Below are positions 29,797 through 36,615 of a stretch of 36,615 nucleotides of DNA, one piece after another. The position numbers and the translations under genes are program-made. The DNA is from Ancylobacter novellus (GTDB taxonomy: Bacteria > Pseudomonadota > Alphaproteobacteria > Rhizobiales > Xanthobacteraceae): assembly GCA_003241485.1 (NCBI GenBank), contig QFQD01000029.1, positions 1 to 36,615 on the forward strand, in the 5' to 3' direction. Each line of letters opens with the position of its first letter. Positions within the stretch are counted from its first letter, which is position 1. The notes under the pieces are model-generated. The model did not search any database. It worked only from the letters and a program-made list of their open reading frames with translations, and had not been told where the DNA came from.

Positions 29797-31265
29797 CCGC
29801 GACGCGCGCCGCCATCCTCGTTGTCGACGACGAGCCGCGTTCGGTCGAGGTGATCGCCCGCGTGCTCGGCGAGGATTTCGAGGTGCACACCGCCCTGGGC
29901 GCGACGGAGGCGCTGACGATCCTCGAAAACGAGTGGATTCAGGCCATCTTCTGCGACCAGCGCATGGTCGAGCGCTCCGGTGTCGACCTGCTCACCGAAG
30001 TGCGCGGGCGCTGGCCGGACATCGTGCGCATCATCGTCACCGGCTACACCGACCCGTCAGACATGATCGGCGCGATCAACGAGGCCGGCATCCACCAGTT
30101 CATCACCAAGCCGTGGCACCCGGACCAGCTCTTGCTGGCGGCGCAGGGCGCGACGCGGCTCTACCAGCTCCAGCGCGACTATGACCGCCTGTCGCTCGAA
30201 CTGAAGCTGGCGGCTCCCGCGGCGCAGGCCCGCGTGGACGAACGGCACGAGAGCGTGCAGGCGAACTTCCATTTCGACGCGCTGGTACGCGCGCCCGACA
30301 GCCCGCTCAACGAGGTCTGCCGCTGGGCGGCGCAGGTCGCCAGCTTCGACATTCCCGTGCTCATCCTGGGCGAGACGGGCACCGGCAAGGAACTGCTCTC
30401 GCGCGCCATTCACTATTCCAGCCTGCGTTCGCAATTGCCGTTCTTCGCGGTGAACTGCGGTGCGATCCCGGACGAATTGCTGGAATCGGAGCTGTTCGGC
30501 CACAAGAAGGGCGCCTTCACCGGCGCGCACACCAACCGCATCGGCCTGCTCGACCAGGCGGATGGCGGCACGGTGCTGCTCGACGAGGTCGGCGATGTCT
30601 CCCCCGCCTTCCAGGTCAAGCTGCTCCGCTTCCTGCAGGAAGGGGAAATCCGGCCCGTCGGCTCGAACGATGTGAAGCGGGTGAATGTGCGGGTGCTCGC
30701 CGCCACCCACCGCGACCTCGTCGCGGAAGTGAAGGCCGGACGCTTCCGCGAGGACCTGTATTATCGTCTCGCCGCGCTCACGCTCACACTGCCGCCGCTG
30801 CGGGAGCGGCGCGGCGACCTGCGGGCACTGACACAGCGCCTGCTCGACCATCTCTGCGCCACCCACGGCAAGCGGGTGAAGGGCTTCACCGCCGAGGCGC
30901 TCGACTGCATCGAGGCCTATGACTGGCCGGGCAATGTGCGCGAACTGCAGAACGAGGTGACGCGCATGCTGGTGCTGGCCGGCGGCGAGCATCTGGGCGC
31001 CGACCTGCTCTCGCCGCATGTCGTGCATGGCGCCGCCGCGGCCTCCGCCAAGGCCATGCCGTTCGAGACGGCGATCCGCGACACCGGCCCGCTGAAGGAC
31101 CGGGTCGAGCGGATGGAGGCGCTGATCCTGATGGAAACGCTGGTGCGCTGCCGCTGGAACAAGAGCCGCGCGGCGGAAGAACTGGGCCTGTCCCGTGTCG
31201 GCCTGCGGGCCAAGCTCGAACGCTACGGCATCGCCCGTGACGATGCGTTCGCGCGCAGCCATTGA
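29793..31265 (+). CDS. hupR: NtrC-family response regulator HupR (HoxA)
   Basis: 490 residues. The receiver domain (1-125) has VVDDEP, phospho-acceptor Asp55 in FCDQRM and Lys107 in ITKPWHP. The AAA+ domain has Walker A GETGTGKE (193-200), the sigma-54 loop GAFTGA (240-245) and GGTVLLDEVGDV. A C-terminal Fis-type helix-turn-helix closes it (NKSRAAEELGLSRVGLRAKLERYG). In related bacteria it activates hupSL through sigma-54, is most active unphosphorylated, and is silenced by HupT when H2 is absent. The GAFTGA loop and the sigma-54 site before hupS agree. It starts inside the hypB stop region; the start is GTG at 29793. Confidence 0.95.
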   Translation: MTATRAAILVVDDEPRSVEVIARVLGEDFEVHTALGATEALTILENEWIQAIFCDQRMVERSGVDLLTEVRGRWPDIVRIIVTGYTDPSDMIGAINEAGIHQFITKPWHPDQLLLAAQGATRLYQLQRDYDRLSLELKLAAPAAQARVDERHESVQANFHFDALVRAPDSPLNEVCRWAAQVASFDIPVLILGETGTGKELLSRAIHYSSLRSQLPFFAVNCGAIPDELLESELFGHKKGAFTGAHTNRIGLLDQADGGTVLLDEVGDVSPAFQVKLLRFLQEGEIRPVGSNDVKRVNVRVLAATHRDLVAEVKAGRFREDLYYRLAALTLTLPPLRERRGDLRALTQRLLDHLCATHGKRVKGFTAEALDCIEAYDWPGNVRELQNEVTRMLVLAGGEHLGADLLSPHVVHGAAAASAKAMPFETAIRDTGPLKDRVERMEALILMETLVRCRWNKSRAAEELGLSRVGLRAKLERYGIARDDAFARSH

Positions 31266-31275
31266 GGAGGAAACC

Positions 31276-31587
31276 ATGTGCCTCGGCATTCCCGGCCGCA
31301 TCGTCGCGATTGTCGACGAGGAAGCCATGCTGGCCACGGTCGATGTCTCCGGCGTGCGCCGCGCCGTTGATGTCGTCTGCGTTGCCGCGCCCGGCCGTCC
31401 GCTGTCCGATCTCGTCGGCGCATGGGTGGTGGTGCATGTCGGCTTCGCGATGAGCCTGATCGACGAGGAAGAGGCGGCGGCGACGCTGAAGGTGCTGGCC
31501 GAGATCGGCGAGGCGGAGGCCGAGATCGAGGCCATTCGCACCGGCAGCGTCGCGCTGCCCTCCGCCACCGTTCCAGCCGCGTCCTGA
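31276..31587 (+). CDS. hypC: Hydrogenase maturation chaperone HypC
   Basis: A 103-residue partner of HypD in building the Fe(CN)2CO unit and handing it to the large subunit. It starts MCLGIPGRIVAI with essential Cys2, preceded by a strong GAGGAGG at 31264-31270. I rejected the longer in-frame extension from 31195 because Cys2 must be at the N terminus. Compared with hupF it is shorter and lacks the C-terminal extension. hypD starts 15 bp later. Confidence 0.96.
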   Translation: MCLGIPGRIVAIVDEEAMLATVDVSGVRRAVDVVCVAAPGRPLSDLVGAWVVVHVGFAMSLIDEEEAAATLKVLAEIGEAEAEIEAIRTGSVALPSATVPAAS

Positions 31588-31602
31588 GCGGAGAGGCACA
31601 CC

Positions 31603-32739
31603 ATGCGCTTCGTTGACGAGTTCCGCGATCCCGCCCTCGCCCGCCTCCTCATCCGCGAGATCGAGACCATCGCCGCCCGCATGGAGCGCGGGCGTGACCG
31701 CCCCTTTGCCGTGATGGAGGTCTGCGGCGGGCACACCCACGCCATCTTCCGCTACGGGCTGGAAGGACTGCTGCCCGACATCATCGAGTTCGTCCACGGC
31801 CCCGGCTGCCCCGTCTGCGTGCTGCCCATGGGGCGCGTCGACGACTGTGTCGCCATCGCCGAGCGGCCGGAGGTGATCTTCGCCACGTTCGGCGACGCCA
31901 TCCGCGTACCGGGCTCGCGCAAGAGCCTTCTGACCGCCAAGGCCGAGGGAGCGGACGTGCGCACCGTCTATTCCCCGCTCGACGCGCTGGCGCTGGCCCA
32001 TCACAACCCGGACCGGGAGGTGGTGTTCTTCGGCCTCGGCTTCGAGACCACCATGCCCTCCACCGCGCTCACCATCCGGCGCGCCGCCCGCGAGGGCGTC
32101 GGCAATTTCTCCATTTTCTGCAACCACATCACCATCATCCCCACCTTGCGGGCGCTGCTGGAGACGCAGGATCTCGGCATAGACGGGTTCATCGGGCCGG
32201 GCCATGTGTCCATGGTCATCGGTACCGAGCCCTACCGCTTCATCGCCGAGGAGTTCGGCAAGCCCATGGTGGTCGCCGGCTTCGAACCGCTCGACCTGCT
32301 TCAGGCGCTGCTTATGGTGCTGCGCCAGCTCGACAGTCGCGTGGCGAAGATCGAGAACCAGTACGCCCGCGTGGTGCCGGACACCGGCAACCGGGCGGCG
32401 ATGGAGGCGGTCGCCGAGGTCTATGAGCCGCGCGACACCTTTGAATGGCGCGGGCTCGGCTCCATCGCGCATTCCGGTGTGCGGCTTCGCGAAGCCTATG
32501 CGCGCTTCGACGCGGAACGCCGTTTCGCCGTGCCCGAGGTCAGCGTCGGCGATCCGGCGGCGTGCCGCTGCGGCGAGGTCCTGACCGGCAAGCTCAAGCC
32601 CTGGGCATGTCCGATGTTCGGCACCGCCTGCACGCCCGAGACGCCGCTCGGCGCGCTGATGGTGTCCTCCGAGGGCTCCTGCGCGGCCTATTACCAGTAT
32701 GGCGGCGTCCGCCAGACCCACCTCGAAGGTGCCGCATGA
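31603..32739 (+). CDS. hypD: Hydrogenase maturation Fe-S protein HypD
   Basis: A 378-residue scaffold where Fe, CN and CO are joined with HypC. Catalytic Cys41 in EVCGGHTHAIFRYG and Cys69/Cys72 in GPGCPVCVLPMG are present. GFETTMPSTA and CNHITIIPTLRALL are typical. C-terminal Cys residues (CRCGEVLTGKLKPWACP and FGTACTPETP) suit the 4Fe-4S cluster. GGAGAGG lies before the ATG. The stop overlaps the hypE ATG. Confidence 0.97.
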   Translation: MRFVDEFRDPALARLLIREIETIAARMERGRDRPFAVMEVCGGHTHAIFRYGLEGLLPDIIEFVHGPGCPVCVLPMGRVDDCVAIAERPEVIFATFGDAIRVPGSRKSLLTAKAEGADVRTVYSPLDALALAHHNPDREVVFFGLGFETTMPSTALTIRRAAREGVGNFSIFCNHITIIPTLRALLETQDLGIDGFIGPGHVSMVIGTEPYRFIAEEFGKPMVVAGFEPLDLLQALLMVLRQLDSRVAKIENQYARVVPDTGNRAAMEAVAEVYEPRDTFEWRGLGSIAHSGVRLREAYARFDAERRFAVPEVSVGDPAACRCGEVLTGKLKPWACPMFGTACTPETPLGALMVSSEGSCAAYYQYGGVRQTHLEGAA

Positions 32740-33788
32740 ACCCGCATCCGCGCCCGCCGCGCCGCGCGCTTCCCGCCACCGTCACGCTGGCCCATGGCGG
32801 TGGCGGCAGCGCCATGCGCGACCTGATCGAGGAGGTCTTCATCGCCGCCTTCGCCAGCTCCGACGCACCGTTGGAGGATCAGGCGCGTTTCGATCTCGCG
32901 ACGCTGGCGGCGGCCGGCGACCGGCTGGCCTTCACCACGGACAGTTTCGTCGTCGACCCGCTGTTCTTTCCCGGCGGCGACATCGGCAAGCTGGCGGTGT
33001 GCGGCACCATCAACGACCTCGCCGTGGGCGGCGCCCGCCCGGTGGCGCTTTCCTGCGCGGTGATCGTCGAGGAAGGGCTGCCGGTGGAGACGCTGCGCCG
33101 CGTCGCCGCCTCCATGGCGCAGACCGCGCGGGCAGCCGGCGTGCCGATCGTCACCGGCGACACCAAGGTCGTGGCGCGCGGCGCCTGCGACAAGCTTTTC
33201 ATCACCACCACGGGCATCGGCGTCGTGCGCACCGGCGCCGCGATCGGCATCGGCCGGGCGCGGCCGGGCGACGTCGTGCTGGTGAACGGCCTGATGGGCG
33301 ACCACGGCGCGGCCATTCTGGACGCGCGCGGCGACCTGGCGCTGGAGAGCACCATCGAAAGCGACTGCGCCCCCCTGCATGATCTGGTCGGCGCGCTGCT
33401 CGACGCGGCACCGGGCACGCGCAGCCTGCGCGATGCCACGCGCGGCGGCGTGGCCGCGGTGCTCAACGAACTCGCGGAGGCCAGCGGCGTCGGCGTGCGG
33501 CTGCGCGAGCTGGACCTGCCGGTGCGCCCGGAAGTGGTCGGCTTCTGCGAGATCCTCGGGCTCGATCCGCTTTATCTCGCCAATGAAGGCAAGCTGGTCG
33601 CGGTGGTGCCGCCCGACGAGGCGGAAGCGGCGCTTGCGGCCCTGCGGGCGCATCCTCTGGGCCTTGAGGCGCGGAACATTGGGCGCGTGGTCGAGACGCG
33701 GCCGGGACGCGTGGTGATGGAGACGCGCTTCGGCGGCGAGCGCATCGTGGACATGCTGGTCGGCGACCAGCTGCCCCGCATCTGCTGA
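32736..33788 (+). CDS. hypE: Carbamoyl dehydratase HypE
   Basis: 350 residues. It dehydrates the carbamoyl group placed on its C-terminal Cys by HypF to give thiocyanate, the cyanide donor for the active site. It belongs to the PurM/AIR-synthase fold: LAHGGGGSAMRDLIEEVF at the N terminus, GGDIGKLAVCGTINDLAVGGA, and GDTKVVARGACDKLFI. The chain ends LPRIC, giving the required terminal Cys350. The ATG at 32736 overlaps the hypD stop; the open frame upstream is inside hypD. It is the last gene of the hydrogenase operon and converges with nikR after 21 bp, with no clear terminator between them. Confidence 0.97.
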   Translation: MNPHPRPPRRALPATVTLAHGGGGSAMRDLIEEVFIAAFASSDAPLEDQARFDLATLAAAGDRLAFTTDSFVVDPLFFPGGDIGKLAVCGTINDLAVGGARPVALSCAVIVEEGLPVETLRRVAASMAQTARAAGVPIVTGDTKVVARGACDKLFITTTGIGVVRTGAAIGIGRARPGDVVLVNGLMGDHGAAILDARGDLALESTIESDCAPLHDLVGALLDAAPGTRSLRDATRGGVAAVLNELAEASGVGVRLRELDLPVRPEVVGFCEILGLDPLYLANEGKLVAVVPPDEAEAALAALRAHPLGLEARNIGRVVETRPGRVVMETRFGGERIVDMLVGDQLPRIC

Positions 33789-33809
33789 CGCCCGTCTCTG
33801 TGGCGATGA

Positions 33810-34283
33810 CTAGAACCCGCTCTTCACCCGCAGATGCGTGTGCTCGTGCGGCGCGCCCTGATTGTGCACATGGTGCGACGTGTCCTCGGCAACGGGGATG
33901 AGGCTCAGCGCGCCATGCATCACGCCGCGTTCGAGAAACAGCGCCTCGGCATAGGCGCTGATGTCGCCCACCCGGCCGCGCATCACCGTCACATCGATCG
34001 ATGTCGAGTGGTCGAGCGGCACGGACAGGGCGGCGACGGTCTGGTCGTGCCGGTCAAGCCGGCCTTGCGGCACGCGCGCGGCGAGGTTGCGCACCGACTG
34101 GTCGATGGCGCAGCTGACGACGCCGAAACACGAGGCCTGCACCGGCCCGTCCGGACGCGCGGACAGGCCGCGCCGCACCAGATCGCGAATGGCTTCCGAG
34201 CGGCTTGTCGCGCCGCTCGCCTGCATATGGGCATCCAGCTCCGCCGCCAGATCGTCGTCGATGGCGATCGTGATGCGCTGCAT
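33810..34283 (-). CDS. nikR: NikR-family nickel regulator with altered metal site
   Basis: 157 residues. The N-terminal ribbon-helix-helix starts MQRITIAIDDDL; Arg3 and Thr5, DNA contacts in E. coli NikR, are kept while Thr7 is Ala. Glu30 and Asp34 of the potassium/low-affinity site are also kept (SEAIRD). The C-terminal ACT domain aligns without gaps to E. coli NikR over FGVVS...HGALSLIP. The four high-affinity nickel ligands are all replaced: His76 is Leu, His87 is Ser, His89 is Pro, Cys95 is Ser. A tail of about 24 residues beyond the usual end holds HHVHNQGAPHEHTH, a possible alternative metal site. GAGGGAG precedes the ATG. It is divergent from nikK, with a perfect NikR operator between them. 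Confidence 0.9.
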   Translation of the reverse strand: MQRITIAIDDDLAAELDAHMQASGATSRSEAIRDLVRRGLSARPDGPVQASCFGVVSCAIDQSVRNLAARVPQGRLDRHDQTVAALSVPLDHSTSIDVTVMRGRVGDISAYAEALFLERGVMHGALSLIPVAEDTSHHVHNQGAPHEHTHLRVKSGF

Positions 34284-34367
34284 GGAAACTCCCTCGCCAA
34301 TGATGCCGGCAGCCAGCTTATCACATTGATTCCGTCCGCCATTCGACGCTTTGACGCTTCCGGCCCC

Positions 34368-34397
34368 TTGCCGGTCGACGCGCTTCCTGAGTATGAT
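34368..34397 (+). promoter_or_regulatory. Probable sigma-70 promoter of nikK
   Basis: TTGCCG (34368-34373), 18 bp, then TATGAT (34392-34397). The -10 lies inside the left arm of the NikR operator, so repressor binding would block RNA polymerase. Confidence 0.55.
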
Positions 34398-34418
34398 TTT
34401 TATTATCTTAATTCATAC
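34391..34418. promoter_or_regulatory. NikR operator
   Basis: GTATGA at 34391-34396 and TCATAC at 34413-34418 are separated by exactly 16 bp. This is identical to the E. coli NikR operator GTATGA-N16-TCATAC. The spacer is A/T-rich. The site overlaps the nikK -10, ends 13 bp before the nikK ATG and is about 108 bp from the nikR ATG. Confidence 0.9.
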
Positions 34419-34431
34419 CGAAAGGCTCGAC

Positions 34432-35214
34432 ATGTCCGTGCTCCACCAAACCGGTCGTGTCGCCTTCGTCGCCCTGGCGGCGCTGGCGCTGGCAACACCG
34501 GCTCTGGCGCATTTCCAGGAGATCCTTCCCTCCGCCGACGTGCTGCCGGACGGTGGCAAGGTCTCGGTCGACCTGGTGTTCACCCATCCGATGGAGGGTG
34601 GCCCGGTCATGGAAATGAAGAAGCCGGCCAGGGTGGGCGTTCACGTGGGTGGCGCGACCACCGACCTGATGGGCCAGCTCACCGAGAAGCCGGTCGACGG
34701 CAAGGCCGCGTGGTCCTTCACCTATGACCTGAAGGAGCCGGGCGCGGCGATTTTCTATGTCGAGCCGCAGCCCTATTGGGAGCCCTCCGAGGGCAAGTAC
34801 ATCGTCCACTATGCCAAGGTGATCGTCGACAGCTACGCCTCCGGCGAAGGCTGGGACGCGCTGATCGGGCTGCCGGTGGAGATCCAGCCCCTCACCCGCC
34901 CGACCGGCCTGTGGACCGGCAACGTCTTCACCGGCGTCGTGCTGAAGGACGGCAAGCCCGCGCCCTTCGCCGAGGTCGAGGTGGAATTCGTCAATGACGG
35001 CTCGGTGCGGCTGCCGAACGACGCCTTCGTCACGCAGGTGCTGAAAGCCGATGCCAACGGCACCTTCACCTATGCCATGCCGCGCGCGGGGTGGTGGGGC
35101 TTCGCGGCGCTGCTGGAGGGCGACACGCCGATGATGTCGCCCGAGGGCAAGCAGGTGCCGGTGGAAGACGGCGCGCTGATCTGGGTAAAGGCCACGGACA
35201 TGGGCGGTAAATAG
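34432..35214 (+). CDS. nikK: Periplasmic nickel-importer component NikK (DUF4198)
   Basis: 260 residues. A signal peptide (MSVLHQTGRVAFVALAALAL, cleavage likely after ALA) precedes a DUF4198-type mature protein starting HFQEILPSADVLPDGG. Internal features are VFTHPMEGGPVMEM, YDLKEPGAAIFYVEPQPYWEP, a KDGKPAPFAEVEVEFVN carboxypeptidase-regulatory-like repeat, and the end AGWWGFAALLEGDTP. The N-terminal His of the mature chain and the HPMEGGPVMEMKKP segment are candidate metal contacts. NikK proteins accompany ECF-type nickel importers. I chose the ATG at 34432 (AAAGG upstream) over the open frame from 34351, which would start before the operator. nikM starts three bases after its stop. Confidence 0.9.
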   Translation: MSVLHQTGRVAFVALAALALATPALAHFQEILPSADVLPDGGKVSVDLVFTHPMEGGPVMEMKKPARVGVHVGGATTDLMGQLTEKPVDGKAAWSFTYDLKEPGAAIFYVEPQPYWEPSEGKYIVHYAKVIVDSYASGEGWDALIGLPVEIQPLTRPTGLWTGNVFTGVVLKDGKPAPFAEVEVEFVNDGSVRLPNDAFVTQVLKADANGTFTYAMPRAGWWGFAALLEGDTPMMSPEGKQVPVEDGALIWVKATDMGGK

Positions 35215-35217
35215 CGC

Positions 35218-35832
35218 ATGGCGCATATCCCCGACGGCATCCTTTCCGCACCCGTGCTCATCGCCGGCGGCATCCTTGCGGCGGGTGGCGTCGCGCTGGG
35301 GCTGCGCCGGCTGGATGACCGGATGATCCCGCGCGCCGCCATCCTCGCGGCGGCGTTCTTCGCCGGTTCGCTGATCGCGGTGCCCGTCGGGCCGTCGAGC
35401 GTGCACCTGCTGCTGGCGGGTCTGATGGGGATCATGCTCGGGCCCGCCACCTTCCTCGCGGTGCTGGTGGCGCTGCTGTTGCAGGTGCTGCTGTTCGGCT
35501 TTGGCGGGCTCACCACGCTGGGGGTGAACACGGTGAACATCGCCCTGCCCGGCGTACTCATGGGCATGGCGCTCGGGCCGGCGATCCGCACCACCACGCG
35601 GCCGTCGGTGCGCCTGGCGGCGGGCGGGCTCGTCGGGGCGCTAGCCGTGCTGGGGACGGGCGGCCTCGTCGCTTTGTCGCTGTGGCTGTCCTCGACCGAT
35701 TACACGCCGGTAGCCAGCGTGGTGATCGCCACCTACCTGCCGCTCGCGCTGGGCGAGGCCTTCGTCACCGCCGCCGTCGTCACCTTCCTCGCGCGTGTGC
35801 AACCCGATGCGCTGAGGCCCGTCGCGCCATGA
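35218..35832 (+). CDS. nikM: ECF-type nickel transporter substrate-binding protein NikM (CbiM family)
   Basis: A 204-residue integral membrane S-component with about six hydrophobic helices. The N terminus MAHIPDGILSAPVL holds the metal-binding His. CbiM/NikM proteins normally chelate Ni with the N-terminal amine and His2. Here Ala2 should let methionine aminopeptidase remove Met1, which puts His at position 2 of the mature chain. A second conserved His is at 63 in PSSVHLLLAGLMG. The motif GLTTLGVNTVNIALPG is typical. Position after nikK and before nikL and nikQ, plus the NikR operator, argue for nickel instead of cobalt. Confidence 0.92.
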   Translation: MAHIPDGILSAPVLIAGGILAAGGVALGLRRLDDRMIPRAAILAAAFFAGSLIAVPVGPSSVHLLLAGLMGIMLGPATFLAVLVALLLQVLLFGFGGLTTLGVNTVNIALPGVLMGMALGPAIRTTTRPSVRLAAGGLVGALAVLGTGGLVALSLWLSSTDYTPVASVVIATYLPLALGEAFVTAAVVTFLARVQPDALRPVAP

Positions 35833-36380
35833 TCCGGCTGCTGCTTCCCCTCCTGATGGCGCTGGCCCTCGCGGGGCCGGCAGAGGCGCACCGGCTGAAG
35901 GTCTTCGCCACGGTGGAGGGCTCGCAGGCGAAGGGCTACGCCTTCTTCATCGGCGGCGGCCGGGCCGAACAGACCCCCTGGGTCGCCAAGGACGCGGCCG
36001 GAAGCCGGATCGCCGAAGGCACCACCGATGACGAGGGCCGCTTTGCCTTCGCCGTCGTCCCGCCGCCGACCTCGGACATCACCGTCACCGTCGACACGCG
36101 CGAAGGCCACATCGCCTTCGCGACGCTGCCCGCCGCCCGCTTCGCGGGCGCGATCTCGTCCGGCGCGCAGGCGGCCACCGAGGCACCGGCCACTCCCGCC
36201 GCTCCGAAAGCCCCGCTCGACGCGCTAGTCGAGGCGGCGGTGCAACGTCAGCTTGAGCCGCTGATGGAGCAGATCGACCGGATGGAATCGCGGCTGCGCT
36301 TCACCGACATGGTCTCCGGCGTGTTCCTCATCCTTGGCCTCGCCGGCATGGCTCTGTGGGCGAAAGGGCGCCGCCGATGA
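35829..36380 (+). CDS. nikL: Nickel-importer accessory component NikL
   Basis: 183 residues. A signal sequence (MIRLLLPLLMALALAG, cleavage near AEA) exposes a mature HRLKVFATVEG start. A small beta domain with EGTTDDEGRFAFAVVPP follows, then an Ala/Pro-rich linker. An amphipathic region (VEAAVQRQLEPLMEQIDRME) leads to one C-terminal transmembrane helix (MVSGVFLILGLAGMALW) and a basic end. This layout matches NikL of nikKMLQO-type importers, and the mature N-terminal His may help metal capture. The ATG overlaps the nikM stop and the stop overlaps the nikQ ATG. Confidence 0.82.
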   Translation: MIRLLLPLLMALALAGPAEAHRLKVFATVEGSQAKGYAFFIGGGRAEQTPWVAKDAAGSRIAEGTTDDEGRFAFAVVPPPTSDITVTVDTREGHIAFATLPAARFAGAISSGAQAATEAPATPAAPKAPLDALVEAAVQRQLEPLMEQIDRMESRLRFTDMVSGVFLILGLAGMALWAKGRRR

Positions 36381-36615
36381 GGGCGCCACAGGACCTGCGC
36401 CTGAGGATCGTCGCGGCCTTCGTCGCGATAGCCTGCCTGTCGCAGGTGACGTCGCTGCCGGTCGCGGCGGGCGCGCTGGCTGTGGTGGGCATGTGCGTCG
36501 CGTGGAGCCGGCCGCAGGCCCAGCTGTGGCGCCGCCTGCTGCATGTCGAGGGCTTCCTGCTGCTGCTCTTTCTGACGCTTCCCTTCACCATGGCCGGGCA
36601 GCCGCTGCTGGCGCT
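36377..36615 (+). CDS. nikQ: ECF transporter transmembrane protein NikQ/CbiQ, N-terminal part
   Basis: The first 79 codons of a membrane protein starting MRAPQDLRLRIVAAFVAIAC, cut by the window end. Two hydrophobic helices are visible (VAAFVAIACLSQVTSLPVAA region and GALAVVGMCVAW), then RRLLHVEGFLLLLFLTLPFTMAG. The LTLPFT segment is typical of the second/third-helix region of CbiQ-family T-components. The ATG overlaps the nikL stop. The ATPase gene nikO is expected just beyond the window. Confidence 0.85.
   Translation, partial: MRAPQDLRLRIVAAFVAIACLSQVTSLPVAAGALAVVGMCVAWSRPQAQLWRRLLHVEGFLLLLFLTLPFTMAGQPLLA

Noticed and set aside
33789..33809. Terminator between hypE and nikR
   Set aside because: The 21-bp convergent gap has no stem or T-run, and I see no hairpin at either gene end.

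Overview
The window is very GC-rich DNA from an alphaproteobacterium, most likely of the Hyphomicrobiales and close to Xanthobacteraceae (Azorhizobium, Xanthobacter, Ancylobacter or Starkeya type). This rests on the hup/hyp gene order, which I recall as matching the Azorhizobium cluster hupTUV-hypF-hupSLCDFGHJK-hypAB-hupR-hypCDE, on an alphaproteobacterial-type RpoH promoter with a ROSE thermometer ahead of an hsp20 gene, and on codon usage. I see no rRNA, tRNA, CRISPR array, insertion sequence or phage gene.

Left part (1-14.1 kb) is housekeeping. It holds an alpha/beta hydrolase, two small exported proteins with a shared domain (1107-1424 and 2270-3082, both minus), and a heat-inducible Hsp20 between them. 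Glutamate synthase gltB-gltD follows, split by a palindromic intergenic element. Then come an exported SGNH-like DUF459 protein, a lipoprotein lytic transglycosylase, and galU.

Right part (14.2-33.8 kb) is one co-directional [NiFe]-hydrogenase island, most genes overlapping by ATGA or GTGA. HupT (kinase) with HupUV (regulatory H2-sensing hydrogenase) and, further down, HupR (NtrC-type regulator) make the H2-signalling module. HupS, HupL and HupC are the membrane-bound uptake hydrogenase. HupS has the six-cysteine proximal-cluster signature of O2-tolerant enzymes. HupD, F, G, H, J and K and HypA, B, C, D, E and F mature it. A sigma-54 promoter with consensus -24 and -12 elements lies before hupS. 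A strong terminator ends hupSLC, and a second, weaker sigma-54-like site precedes hupD. Both sites share TTTCC/GGAAA dyads upstream.

The right edge (33.8 kb to end) is a nickel-supply module: a NikR-family repressor (minus) divergent from nikK-nikM-nikL-nikQ, an ECF-type nickel importer cut by the window end. A perfect GTATGA-N16-TCATAC NikR operator overlaps the nikK promoter. The NikR protein itself has lost all four canonical high-affinity nickel ligands and instead carries a His-rich C-terminal tail. This mismatch between conserved operator and altered sensor is the most unusual thing in the window.
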